Shown one piece after another: positions 22,915 to 34,424 of a stretch of 64,000 bases of DNA. The notes below the pieces were generated by a model. That model searched no databases, had not been told where the DNA came from, and saw nothing but the letters and a program-made list of their open reading frames with translations. The stretch is taken from NCBI RefSeq assembly GCF_963855985.1, contig NC_087090.1:14754501-14818500 (forward strand), written 5' to 3'. Within the stretch, counting starts at the first letter, position 1. Each line of letters starts with the position of its first letter. The translations under genes were made by a program, and so were the position numbers. This DNA is from Ostrinia nubilalis (Eukaryota > Arthropoda > Insecta > Lepidoptera > Crambidae).

Positions 22915-23345
22915 TAAAAGAAAGAAAAAAAGAAAGAAAAAATGTTTATTTGGCACCAAATTACATGCACTTTTTAAATATACCTACACAATATTAAACT
23001 TATTTTTAATACAAAACAAAGATTAGGTACATAAAATAAAAAAATAAAAAATATTGGGCGACTGGACTTTACTATATGACCAGTCTAGGTTCTGTGATAC
23101 CATAGGGCCATATGGTATCACAGAAGTATGTGATCTAGATATGGTAAGACCACCTGTCTCAGGCTCAGAGGTCCCGGGTTCGATTTTTCAAAGTTTTCAG
23201 AACGATTTGGTTGATATACAGGACTTGTTTTTCAGTGCGCTTATAGCCAGCTCTATAGCCATAACAAACTTAAAAACTTTGTTGTGTTCGGAAGTTGGAG
23301 ATAAGATGAGCTGTTTCTCTGCAGTTGAGGATTCTACAGGCAAGT
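22915..23345 (+). repeat. Composite retroposon-like region with hairpin and B-box motif
   Basis: A GAAAGAAAA tract and TTTATTTGGCACCAAATTAC (complement of a tail near 34330-34360) are followed by a perfect 15-bp hairpin at 23090-23125. After it comes a tRNA-like stretch ending GGTCCCGGGTTCGATTTTTC (B box near 23172-23187). The parts fit pieces of SINE-like retroposons. Confidence 0.4.
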
Positions 23346-23741
23346 AATATTTTCAGGTATTATAGATAATTATATCATGCATCAATAATAAGTAAATATA
23401 GCTGCCAATTTTCTAGTGTAACGGAGAAAAAAATGTTTTCTGAAAATCATAAATTATTAAATAATTCCTAAATTACTGCAGCAATAACCATTTATTTCTG
23501 CATAAAGCTAGACGTTATAGTGATAGGTAAATTTATTTACAAAATTCTGACTTAATGTAAATTTTTTAGATAATATGCTTCTAAAACTGTTTTTTTTTTA
23601 TAAAATCACAAAATCGAATATTTCTTCGAAACTAAACAAATACAACTACTAGTTCCTTCATCAATTTTATACATAATAGTAATATCTAACGATTGAATTA
23701 ATAAAACAGGGATGTCCGCTTCTAAGCCAAAATAAAACACT
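23346..23741. other. Unassigned AT-rich noncoding DNA
   Basis: Nothing recognisable. Confidence 0.5.
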
Positions 23742-24179
23742 GTGCAGTGATAACTTATAGCTCGGAAACGTGGCCCCTCACTATAGGCCTTATACAGAAG
23801 CTCAAAGTTGCACAGCGTGATATGGAGAGGGCTATGCTTGGTGTTTCTTTGCGAGATCGAATCAGAAATGAGGAGATCCGTAAACGAACCAAAGTCGCTG
23901 ACATAGCCCGACGGATTAGCAAGCTGAAGTGGCAATGGGCAGGGCACATAGTACGCAGAACTGACGGCCGATGGGGCAGAAAGGTTCTGGAATGGAGGCC
24001 GCGTACCGGAAAACGCAGCGTGGGACGTCCATCTACAAGGTGGACCGACGACATCGTAAAGGTAGCAGGGAAGCGCTGGACACAGGCCGCTGCCAATGGA
24101 TCAACATGGAAAGCATTGGGGGAGGCCTATGTTCAGCAGTGGACGTCCTATGGCTGAAATGATGATGATGATGATGAAT
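23742..24179 (+). pseudogene. 5'-truncated RTE-type LINE, C-terminal part of its endonuclease-reverse transcriptase
   Basis: An open frame at 23747-24157 encodes 136 residues from the end of the RTE polyprotein: YSSETWPLTIGLIQKLKVAQ, then RDRIRNEEIRKRTKVADIAR, KLKWQWAGHIVRRTDGRWG, VGRPSTRWTDDIVKVAGKRW and a terminal VQQWTSYG. In full-length elements this follows the RT catalytic core, which is absent here, so the copy cannot act alone. The frame is unbroken, suggesting recent insertion. The 3' end GGCTGAAATGATGATGATGA leads into an ATG-repeat tail, usual for RTE elements. Confidence 0.85.
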
Positions 24180-24738
24180 ATTCTGGTATTTATAAAACCG
24201 CCCGTCTACAACCGTCCGTCTTGGGAAGCGCCGAGATGGAAATGAATATAACTTATCGAGCTTGAAGTAACCCAATACTGAGAAACTACTTGATAAGTAG
24301 ACTTTAGACTTTATGAAATTACTTGTCTATGCCAGTAAAGTTACTTAATGGATGCCTAATTAGTTTTATTAAAACGCGGCGTATGCTTTGTAAGAAAAAA
24401 AAGTTTTACCTCTAATATAACTTTTAGCAATGTTACGTCTTATTTTACGAATTCGCTAAGTTACAAAGTTTAAAATAATGCCACGGTGTTAAAAATAAGT
24501 TTTGATATTAAAATAAAACAAAATAAACTCTTGTAGAGCAGTAAATTCTGGAAGTAATTATGAACTAAATCGCCCAATTAAGAAAATAACAGAAAGTTAA
24601 AAAATAAAACAGACGAAAATTTTATTCTGCACCTTTTTGGTTGGATAGTGTTTCTAAACTTGGACTATTGACTTTTCGTTATAACGCCAGATGATCTCCA
24701 AGTTCAAGGTAACTAGTTTTATTTTTATGAAACACTAA
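24180..24738. other. Unassigned AT-rich noncoding DNA
   Basis: Nothing recognisable. Confidence 0.5.
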
Positions 24739-24877
24739 AAGGCTGAGTTGCACCACCTAATTTTGACAGTAACTACTTTAACTTTGACAAACGTCAAAAA
24801 TCTGTCAAATTCCATACAAAAAACACCGGTTATCGTTATAGTTACGGTCAAATTAAGGTGCTGCAAACTCAACCTAA
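24739..24877 (+). mobile_element. MITE family C, copy 1 (AGGCTGAGTT ends)
   Basis: The left AAGGCTGAGTTGCACCACCT is the inverse of the right GTGCTGCAAACTCAACCT. The body contains TTTGACAAACGTCAAAAATC and AACACCGGTTATCG. It lies inverted relative to the copies at 53361 and 54175. Confidence 0.75.
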
Positions 24878-25086
24878 AACACATTTAGTTTTGAAGTTTT
24901 TACACGGCTATAAAATGAGTTTAGTTTTATGTGCTAAGCACTACGATTAAGTTTTATGTATTTATGCTACTTACCAGTTTCTTGAAAATCCTTTGCAAGT
25001 TAATTTTAATCTATACTTTACTTATTATTTAGAACATAAGAACTTAAAATTACTTAATAACTAAACTTTAATAATTACTAATACTT

Positions 25087-25311
25087 TACTAATATTATAA
25101 AGCTAGAGTTTGTTTGTTTGGTTGAATGCGCTAATCTCAGGACTACCTAACTGGTAGGAATGGAAAAGTTTTTATGCTGGTTAGTTATTTATCGAGGAAA
25201 GATAAAAGGCTTTATAACATCACACTAAGACCAATAGAAAATGTTGCATAATTGGACAAAAAAGGCCAACCATTTTCAGGCGTACGAGTACGAAGTTGCG
25301 GGCACAGCTAG
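25087..25311 (+). mobile_element. Helitron-like element, diverged subfamily
   Basis: ACTAATATTATAAAGCTAGA at the left and GAAGTTGCGGGCACAGCTAG before a T at the right. Confidence 0.55.
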
Positions 25312-26362
25312 TGATACTATAATCATGTACAGCTGTCTTTTCACTTAATAGTACTTACCTACCTATAATATTGTTAGAAGTTTGCCTTTACTTGCACCTT
25401 GATCAAGAACTTCTAAGATAATGAGGTTTTGTTCTCGATAACAAACTTAAATTAACAATGAACGATCTGCGTTAATCAACTCACAAAAAGTGGTTTAGTA
25501 AAACCTAGATAGAATTAATTTGAACTTAGCCTTTCTACAACGAAGGAACAGGCCAAGATCATAAAATATGCTGCCTATTTTTCCCGCGCATTGGAGAAGA
25601 AACAAATGAATGCTGTGCGTCGTGACATCACCAGTGACAAATAAAAAAAAGAAAAAGCCCTGGTGCATTGTGTTTGGCTGTGTACGCTTCATGCCTTTGC
25701 CTATTTCAGGCGGAATAAGTAAAACAAAACAAAATGTCACGTGTGTAACGGTTGGGTTAGTAAAAAATCCATGCATGTTACTAGTGTAGTTTTTCACTGT
25801 ATACGAATTAATTAATTTTAAATTAAGATGTATAAATAGGCACTTGATTGCCTGATTTTCGCATATCTGTAGACATTTATGAAAGTAGGTCGAATACCTA
25901 TGATTAAGCAAAGATTATTACCATTCTTATGCTGTAATAGATTTCCTGAATTCCCTCATTCCTATACGGCTTGAAGGTATTACGAGTGCTCAGCATTATT
26001 ACGAGATGAGAGCTTCGTTAGCGGAATGTACGGCGCAGACGCGTCATTCAAAGTTTAATTTCAACTGGAATGAATGAGATGTAGGTAATGGGCAATGTTT
26101 TTACGAGCGAAGATGTATGTAGGTGAGGGAAACGTCTATACTTAAAGTACGACGTATGTGAAATATTTTATTACGCAGGACTAGAGATGGGCCATCTTTC
26201 GAAATATTATCTAGATAGGAAATTACGGGAACGGCAATTTCCAGTGCGGATTGGTCGATCATTTTTAGGATTTCTTCGACTCCCTGCGTGGACGTCGTGA
26301 GCAAATATCAGGCCACCTTAACTTTATTTGCCGGTAAATCAGAGATGGTAGTGCTGACTATA
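25312..26362. other. Noncoding DNA with a weak coding-like patch on the minus strand
   Basis: The complement around 26229-26285 reads GVEEILKMIDQSALEIAVP after a CACGCAG, with some codon-like third-base pattern, but no good donor follows. The 138-codon minus frame at 25495-25911 contains low-complexity phenylalanine runs and resembles no family. Confidence 0.35.
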
Positions 26363-26741
26363 CAGGGTGTGGTTTTATAAAACAACGCCCATCTCAGGGG
26401 TGGTAGTATACACGACACTGATGCCAAAAAAAGTATAAAAAAATATTTTAAATTTTCATGGAAAAATCCATGAAATCAGGAAAATGGTATTATTATGCGG
26501 GCGAGCTATCGGACAGTCCCACCGCTCTCCCGGGGCGGCGGCAGCGTGTACTCGGTGGTGTAGCGGGGTACGCGGGGGTGGTGCGGACGGTAACAAGTGC
26601 CATCTTGAAAGTTTTAGATGTTTGAACATGGGTTTTTAGTACTAAAGTAATAGTTAAAATGTTATTTATATTTTTCCTGTCATTACTTTCATGTGTACTA
26701 CCACCCCTGAGATGGGCGTTGTTTTACAAAACCACACCCTG
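26363..26741. mobile_element. CAGGGTGT-ended MITE with GC-rich core
   Basis: The left CAGGGTGTGGTTTTATAAAA and the right inverse of CAGGGTGTGGTTTTGTAAAA match for nearly 50 bp, through CGCCCATCTCAGGGGTGGTA. TA flanks both ends. The core 26510-26590 is very GC-rich (CTCTCCCGGGGCGGCGGCAG), in sharp contrast with its surroundings. No coding frame. Confidence 0.75.
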
Positions 26742-26743
26742 TA

Positions 26744-28703
26744 TGATCGGATTGATGATCATGAAACATTAAAACGAGAAAGAAGGTACATTTGGCAATA
26801 AAGACTATTAAAAGAGTAGTCCTTTAGTAAAGAATGCTGTCTTATGAATGACTTGTTATAGAGATTTATTGCAACCAAGGCTACACTTATCAAGTTTCGA
26901 TTTCTCCCTTCACCACAGAATACATAATATTTTTTATTTTTTTTTATTTTTATCTGACAGGAGGCAAACGAGCAGTACCTTCTCTAAGTTGGGTACATAA
27001 AAGTCTATCGAATCGTAACTGATAACTCGATAAATGTTACGTCGCCTACAGGCAACAGTTGAGTTTAGAAAAGTTGGTGTGTTTTGGGTTAAAGTATGAA
27101 ACTCCTGGCTTGTTACTTTCTTTTTCTCTTTCATAATTAAAACGTTTTATTTTCTTTCGCGGCCAGTATTTTGTCGTCGCTTATTTAATTTTCGGCACAA
27201 AGGCGGTTAACAGTCAATTCCACACAGCCGCCTCGCAACGATTCGATTGAGTCTGTCCTTTGATCGGATCCGTTGAACTATACTAAATTATTTCCAAATA
27301 AATAATAAAACGCCCATCTTTTTATGTTATTTCGGGTGTTCTCTTCATCCTCATTTATTCGGAAAATGCGTATCTATTCACATATTATAAGTCCATACAA
27401 AGTGTACTATCAATTCTGGACAGACCATAACCTGATTAATTGTAAAGGTAATAAGAACTTACCAAAACATTTTCCAATGAATCAAGGCAAAGGTAGGTAG
27501 GTACGTGTTATCAATCGTTTAACAAGGCAATGATTTCATGCTAAAAGCTAAAGGTTAACTTCAAGGAATCGTATGATTAACTTGTTAATCTAAAACCAGG
27601 CACGAGTAACTATTGTATTATTTTGCTTTTGTTTTAATCTTAAACGATTTTTCGTTATTTGTTTTTTGTGGATGTTTTTGAAAGGGTTTGTCGGAATAAA
27701 ATACTAAAAATTGAATCTAGGAGAAAATACTTTTTATACTCGCTAAAGAGGTCTTTTGTTGAGGCCGTATACAGAAAACTCCTTGGCCGCCCCTGGCCAC
27801 CAACAAATTGTTTTCTTTTTATTCAACCAACATCGATTGTCAATTGTTTTCCGAGGCCACAACCCCGATGGGGACTTTTTGGCGGGAAAATATTTTAGCA
27901 GATGGTTTATTTTCGTATAATGGAATATAAATTTTGTAATACTGGTAAATTATTAACCATTGTGCTTTTAAAAGTAGGTACATGAGTTCAGTCCGCAGCG
28001 AGGTCTCAGTGAAGTGACACATCATAACTGAAACTGAAGGGGTGCGGGAGGTTATCATCTTCAACAAATATCATCCATCATCCTGTACTTGTACATAATG
28101 AACTGATATTACTTGACACTGACTACATATGAAAACCGCATGTAGCCTTTGTACACAATATCAACATAATACATAATTCTACAGCTTTAATGTTATGTTA
28201 AAAACCACATTAATGTTACAAAACTTCTACGAATAAATTAGTTCGCAGACAAACCACTTACCTTTCACATCGTGCCTGATAAAACTTACTTTAACCCCCA
28301 CTTCATTACAAGGTCGGAAACATCCCGTATCTTTTTGTACTAAGACTTTTTCACGTTGTAATCCGTCAAGGAGTCTTCTAAGCCCCATACTAATGTGTGC
28401 GGAATAAATAATGACGTGACTGTACGTCACACTGTAGCGTAATGTTTAGGGTATTTTGTGCTTTGGTTTAGTATGGATTGGAGACAGATTTGATTAGGTA
28501 CAGTTAATATGACTTGAAAAAAATGCGTAGGACCTAAATAATAACTTTTATTAGGGTAATTATGGGATAATCATGAGTGATAGATTGTGAACTTGATTCG
28601 CTTGCAAATAAAAGGAGTAGTTGATTATGTCCATGAGCAATGAAAATACATAAATTAATTTTGTAAATTAAAATTGTGAAATTCATTGCCGCTTTATATT
28701 TCA
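26744..28703. other. Unassigned AT-rich noncoding DNA
   Basis: A 79-codon frame at 27659-27898 spans GGCCGCCCCTGGCCACC, but shows no family resemblance or splice context. The rest is AT-rich. Confidence 0.45.
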
Positions 28704-28936
28704 CTAGCTTTCCGCCCGCGGCTTCGCCCGCGTGGAATTTTGTCTGTCACAGAAAAACTTTATCGCGCGCGTCCCTGTTTCAAAAACCGGGATAAAAACT
28801 ATCCTATGTTCTTTCCCGGGACTCAAACTATCTCTATGCCAAATTTCATCAAAATCGGTTGCGAGGTTTAAGCGGGAAAGCGTAACAGACAGACAGACAG
28901 ACAGAGTTACTTTCGCATTTATAATATTAGTTGGGA
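28704..28936 (-). mobile_element. Helitron-like element, near-identical inverted partner of 3672-3968
   Basis: On the minus strand it starts TCCCAACTAATATTATAAAT after an A and ends GCGGGCGGAAAGCTAG before a T. Apart from the (TA)n expansion and one TGTC unit it looks identical by eye to the copy 25 kb upstream, which implies recent movement. Confidence 0.7.
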
Positions 28937-29124
28937 TTGGTATCAAAATATTACTTTTTCATGGGTCATGAAGTCGGAGTTTGTATAGCCCGTCCTTTAT
29001 TAAACCTTCGTAGAATTCAAGCTACATTTACCAAGGACGGATGAAGTTCAAACTTAATTGTTTCAAGAGGTTTATAATTTTATCTTTCGTTATTGCTTTT
29101 TCAAAGTTGGGAAGCTCTTAAAGG

Positions 29125-29333
29125 TAGCAGGAAGGCGCTGGATGCAGGCCGCTCCAACGCAATGTGGAAATCATCAATGATCAGTAGTGGACAGTCTGCT
29201 TGTGACCACGGCTGCAGCATGGCAGCCGAAACGTCAAGTCGTGAGTATTGAGTAGTGATTCATAAAAGTTGCGTTGAGACCCGTGTCTTTCTATTTTAGT
29301 GGACATCCTGTGGCTGAAATGATGATGATGATG
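29125..29333 (+). mobile_element. RTE-type LINE 3' fragment interrupted by a 103-bp insertion
   Basis: GGTAGCAGGAAGGCGCTGGA and GGCCGCTCCAACGC begin the fragment; TCCTGTGGCTGAAATGATGA ends it. The insertion at 29194-29296 splits the 3' end. Confidence 0.7.
29194..29296. mobile_element. 103-bp insertion with 9-bp duplication inside the RTE fragment
   Basis: TAGTGGACA is present at 29185-29193 and again at 29297-29305, while intact RTE copies carry the word once. The insert contains GACCACGGCTGCAGCATGGC and AGCCGAAACGTCAAGTC, a phrase typical of another repeat family. No TIR is seen. Confidence 0.6.
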
Positions 29334-29523
29334 AAAGTTAAAAATAAAATTTAGTTAGAATTCGTCGCTGTGTGAATGTAAGCCGTGTAAGATGTATGAG
29401 ATCACGGATTGCGGCATCCACACCTTTTGAATAACATATACATACAAGCTTGTTTCTTTATCTGCTTACTGGACTATGGTTAGACAACTTAATAGACTCC
29501 GCTGCTCGGGGCCTAAATGATTT

Positions 29524-29648
29524 ATTCCACTTTCCCATCACCCATGGATGAGGTGATCTCTAGGTGATCTCATCCATGGGTGATCAAACGACACCAAGAG
29601 TCGGCTATGATCACCTGGGTGATCTAATTCCGGTGATCAAAGTGGAAT
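29524..29648. mobile_element. Small GATC-rich foldback element
   Basis: The ends ATTCCACTTT and AAAGTGGAAT are inverted. Inside, ATCACCCATGGATGAG pairs with CTCATCCATGGGTGAT across a short loop, followed by more TGATCACC words. A related end, AGGTGATCAAAGTGGAATAC, is at 50202-50221. Confidence 0.6.
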
Positions 29649-30717
29649 AGATCTTAAATTACGGTAATGAAGAACAAAAGGCGCCTTTTTACATTTTCCA
29701 TAACAAATACACCAAAATCTCTTCAGTGGTTCCGTCGTTAAAACGATAGGTATACTTACCTAACAAAAAGTTCGAATAAGTTCGCATCCGATTCGTTTTA
29801 TGATTAAGTTATTATGACAGCCACCTCCGTAGACAAAGTTAAAATTTAATTTCGAACGCGAAGTATTAACTAATGTTAATTGTGAAAAATCTAAAACGTT
29901 AAAATAGCGGTATCGTTATAGCCAATGAGCTGCTGTCATAGTGATATTGACGTAATGTCAATGTCACACGAGAATCAAACGTCAGAATAGAGGGTCGCGC
30001 GGAGACGACTCCTCGCGCTTTTGTGCTAAGTGATGAATTGTAATTTTAATAAGGCAATATAATGTGAAAGTTGAGTATCCAGTGTTTTATTTATAAGAAT
30101 AGGTATATCTACCGGCCTTTAATACTAACCATGTACAAAACAAACCGGAGCGAAGCTATTTCAGACTTAAAACTGTCACATATTGCTTTCTCTAAGAGCA
30201 GATTACTTAGTAGATTCTCTATTAGCTTGAATACCAGCTATTCATTAATAATAAACATCACTTAACTAACGTTAATAAATAATCTTTCCATCTTTGAACG
30301 CGTGTCTCTCGTGACGTCTATGTTCTAACATGTCTACGTCATAAAATATTTGTCAAGTCGACTTCGGATTGGGCGGGAAAAATTTTGCTGGCCATCTTTC
30401 CGTAATCCTAATGGCCTGTGCCTATTTTTTGTTTCTTCTCGGAAGATTGAATATGAGTAATGAGCAATGTTACTCCTACACGACGTGGCGTAAAGCAGGA
30501 TCAAGATATTTTATGTATTTGCATTTGAAAAGCACTTCAGTACATAAAAAATCATTTCCATATTAAACGTCACTTTAAGGTCATGGCACACTTATCAACA
30601 CCGTCTTTTCGCGCTTGCAACCGCGAGGCGATTGTGTTTAAAAAAACAAAATGTGTTAAGAAAATGCACAGCTGAAATAGTGCGATATAAGAAGACGAAG
30701 AGATTTACCCCGTATTC
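29649..30717. other. Unassigned noncoding DNA
   Basis: A short GC-rich hairpin-like patch (GGTCGCGCGGAGACGACTCC at about 29992) stands out; no gene could be attached to it. Confidence 0.4.
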
Positions 30718-30850
30718 ACACATTACTATGAGGTCTCACAGTGGGCGTGGATGCACAGGGTGACACACGAATCAATCACAGAGCTCTATTCAACGCTGTG
30801 CGTTCGATTTGCTGCTTCACTTAAGCAAGCATCGTTTGTAAATACGGGCG
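30718..30850 (+). mobile_element. MITE family A, copy 3
   Basis: CCCCGTATTCACACATTACT to CGTTTGTAAATACGGGCG with the family's internal words. Confidence 0.75.
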
Positions 30851-31021
30851 TTACTCTTGAACTATTGTCCTTTGAGGTTTACCGCACATAACTTTACTTG
30901 AACTCTCCAATGGCACCTTCACCAAAACAAATAACTATCCAGACTCACAGTTTAAACAAAAACCCACAACACCAAACTCAATTTCTTACTGCTCTTAACT
31001 ACACTCACAGACGTGTCTAAC

Positions 31022-31609
31022 CCAACACCAGCGGTTCTCAACCTTCTTTGATCAAAGTGATATCTGTCTGTATTTTACAAACGTGAAAGTATCCTTTTAT
31101 ATTGGCCGTTTAATGGCAATCCAATCAAGCGAATTAAAATACTCTAGTTGAATAAATTGGTATGAATCAGATAATACCAGGTATGATTATTGAACTAAGT
31201 ATGTAGTAGCAATCCTACATTACAACAGCACATCAAACTATACATTTTTAATGCAATTTACGCCATAATTGTAGATTTTTCAGGAGTGGTACAACTTTAC
31301 TTCAGTAAAGTGTAAGCTTGGTAATTGCTGCAGATTTTTTTATGTACCTACATACTTATAGATCGTTTCTTCCACGAAGAAGCGCCCCACCAATTTTAGG
31401 TCGAGGGAAGCGCGGGGTGCGGGGAGTTTGATCCGAGCAATCCGAGCGTCATTATTGCAGTGTGCGTGTGCACTCATGGATAATTTAGCGTGTACCGATA
31501 ATACTCAAACATTAGCGGAAGAACGGTGGGGCGCGTCTTCGTGGATGAAACGATCTAGACGTGCTGTTCGCATCTTAAATGTGAAGTTTGAGAACCACCG
31601 TGTTGAACA
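31022..31609. mobile_element. hAT-like non-autonomous element with internal second inverted repeat
   Basis: CAACACCAGCGGTTCTCAAC at the left is the near-inverse of AGTTTGAGAACCACCGTGTT at the right, and the GGTTCTCAA terminal word is common in hAT elements. No clear 8-bp duplication is seen. Inside, TCTTCCACGAAGAAGCGCCC at about 31372 and GGGGCGCGTCTTCGTGGATG at about 31526 form another inverted pair. Confidence 0.5.
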
Positions 31610-32494
31610 AACACGGGCAATTAGTGGACACTCTTCAGCTACACAAGGGACTGCTCCAGATTTATCCTACAATCAAGTAACTAGTAAATACTACACGAAG
31701 TAGTTAAAGTTTTCTCCGAACACTGTAGGAGTTTAAATGGTGGAATTAACACGTTTAGGTCCTTAGAAAATAGTTTGAGTAATCAAGTAATTGATAGCTT
31801 AGTTCTCACCTTTTGTTTCCATTATGTCAATACAACTGATTAAACTAATTAATTCTATACAAGTGGGCTTTTAAAAAACTTTGACACGTCCCAGTATTAT
31901 TTAACCCTACCACTGCTTCGGGACAATAAATGGACCAGTGCTGATAAAATTTACTAGAGCTAGGATCTTCCGGTTGAATGCTTATAAAACCTAACCAATG
32001 AAGGAAGGTATAGTTCTGGGAATTAAATCAGACAGTATAAAATCGGAAAAAATAAAGCGAGTTTAGAGGAAAGGATCGATTTTCCTCCAGGGCAAAGCGG
32101 ATGACAGATGACAAAACAAAAACAAATGCATTTGACTGTACGACAGACAGTAATCTTTGACAAAATTGCTAAAAAGCACGCAAGAGACAACGTTAGAGAT
32201 CAAAGCCTTATTTTGAACAGCGTAACGGGAACGGCATTTCTGAGAAGTTTCTCAAAATGTCTTTGCCCATTTTCTTCTTAATACTCGAAAACAAATGTAC
32301 TTAGGAAAAAAGGTTCCGTTCAAAATCTTGGAGCGAAGTGAGGCGGGCATAAATTGAATAACCAATGGAGCGCAAGCCGGGTGCAGTCGCTAGTGTAATC
32401 TTATTATTTGGACTTGGGAGAAATGGTCGAGTGTTTTTAATGGAATATTTTGTGTGTGACTACGTAAAAGATTTTCAAGTAGCCCCATCTACAC
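31610..32494. other. Unassigned noncoding DNA
   Basis: No recognisable repeat or gene. Confidence 0.5.
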
Positions 32495-32700
32495 AGATAT
32501 TATTATTATGAAAGTGACTCTGTCTATTTTATTTATTTATTTTATTTTATTTATTTATTATTCATTATTGAGCATTTGCTTCTCTCTCTCTTAGATACCT
32601 GTTCACGCTTAGTAAAACAACTGAACCGATGTAGATGAAAGGTGTAGAGACAGTTTGAAACCCAGGGAAATACGTAGGGGAATTTTTGTCCCAGTATTTT
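32495..32700 (+). mobile_element. Degenerate Helitron-like copy
   Basis: TATTATTATTATGAAAGTGA, ACTGAACCGATGTAGATGAA and GACAGTTTGAAACCCAGGGA follow the order of the 3672-3968 family. A TTTATTTATT stretch interrupts it, and the CTAG end is lost. Confidence 0.4.
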
Positions 32701-32752
32701 AATGTGGTACACGAGTGCGTGCATTTTTACACAATTCTAATATCTTTTAATT

Positions 32753-33052
32753 GCAGGCACATTTCTTTAGCATTAGCAAGATTCATCTCAAATGCGGTTT
32801 TGTAGATTTGTAAAAAGTGCACCGATCCAAAGGAAAGACTAGAGTAACATAAGCCCTGTAGATTTCAAATGACTTATCGAATTTGACAAGAGCAAGACAA
32901 CCGCGGGCACATTTTTTTAATATTAGCAAGATTCATCTCAAAATTGCGGTTTTGTAGATTTGTAAAAAATTGCGCACCGACCCACAGGAAAGACTAGTGT
33001 AACATAAACTCCATTTCAAATGACGTATCGAATTTGTGAAGAGCAAGACAAA
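32753..33052 (+). repeat. 150-bp tandem duplication
   Basis: Unit 1 (32753-32902) and unit 2 (from 32903) both run GGCACATTT, ATTAGCAAGATTCATCTCAA, GCGGTTTTGTAGATTTGTAA, GGAAAGACTAG and GAGCAAGACAA, with a few substitutions and small indels. Confidence 0.85.
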
Positions 33053-34424
33053 CTGTGCCTCAAAGGCAACGCGATCAGGCGTATGCGCCGTTCCGTCTGC
33101 AGCCATCGAAATTGAATTCCGAGGCGGATACATTCTTTGTGTAAGGTAGAGGTGGAATGTGGCGATGTCGATGTTTAATTGTCGATAAAATGACCAAATG
33201 AAGATGAAATGAATGATGAAATGACCGATTTATCGGCCGATTCTTCATACAAATTAGAATCGGGCCCAACTATCGGCCAACTAAAAGTCGGTGGTCTGCG
33301 CCTAGGCTAAATGAAGCTAGAACGTCATCTAATTAAGAAACAATCATACACCTTTAGTGGTTCTCTTATTCATGAGTATTTTGATAGTCTATTACGCTCT
33401 TGGTATTGTTGTCTTTTTTATTTTAATTATTTAGTACTCAAAAAATCTCTTAACTAAAAATATTATGCACTACTTTTTCATTGTTAACATTAAATACACA
33501 AAACACGGGGCTATGCGATTTTTTCTAGTTATTTCATGCATCGATACAAATCACCTCTACAGTAACGGGACATTACAGAACGTAAGGTTTAAATTCCAAA
33601 GCAACATTCTTAGCGTAGTGTCGGTGTACTGTGTTCGAAAAACATCGATACTTCAACGTCACTAGCGTAGTCACCGCTAAAGTGTACAACTTTGTTACAC
33701 GTATAGACTGGGGGCTGTGTACTAAACAGGTGTGAAATTTTGTACACGTTTAGCGACCATGTTAATATCTTGTACAGTCAGCATAAACCGCAAATACATT
33801 GTTTCTATCTAACTTAGTGTTGTGTGTAAAAAATACATTTTAATTTTCTGCCTCATTCAAGAGACTTATACTTAGTCAATTCTATGGAATCGAGAGAGAG
33901 AAAAGCGTATTTGGTATGTTTATTAATGAAACTTTTTCGAATATTAATATTACTAGAGTGTTATAGCTAGAAGATGAAATAACACGTGATCAAACCACAT
34001 AATATCAACTTTAGATGCAATAAGTAAGTATATGAATATTAGTATTCTATTCTAATCACTTTTCCTTATTAAATCAACACGCTATACTAAGGCATCGTTT
34101 GTGTTATTTAGCACAAAGCTAAGGACAATTCAGCGAATGCTCAGTAGAGAAGCTAAGCGGATTATGGAGGAGAATCCCTCGGGACACTTAATTGCAGATG
34201 TAAGCCTTAGAAACGAGTTTTATAAGGATTTTTGGGATTTAGTGATGCATTTCAATGATTGTACCAAATGAATCCCAGAACCATAGGGAAGTGTGGGTCA
34301 AATCTTCAATTTGCCTTCAATATGTAGGTATGTAATTTGGTGCCAAATAATCATTTTTTCTTTCTTTCAATAAACTAGGAGAGTCGAGATTCTGCAATGG
34401 ATACTTTTGTGTGAGTAAAAAAAA
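33053..34424. other. Noncoding DNA; small repeat patches
   Basis: A less AT-rich patch at 33060-33130 reads NSISMAADGTAHTPDRVA on the minus strand but has no splice context. Around 34136-34366 (TAAGCGGATTATGGAGGAGA, then TTTGGTGCCAAATAATC) is a probable SINE or LINE 3' fragment. Confidence 0.35.

Noticed and set aside
25495..25911. 138-codon minus-strand gene
   Set aside because: Low-complexity phenylalanine run, no family resemblance and no splice or promoter context.
26229..26285. Possible minus-strand host exon (GVEEILKMIDQSALEI)
   Set aside because: An acceptor-like CAG is present but there is no good donor; too short to support.
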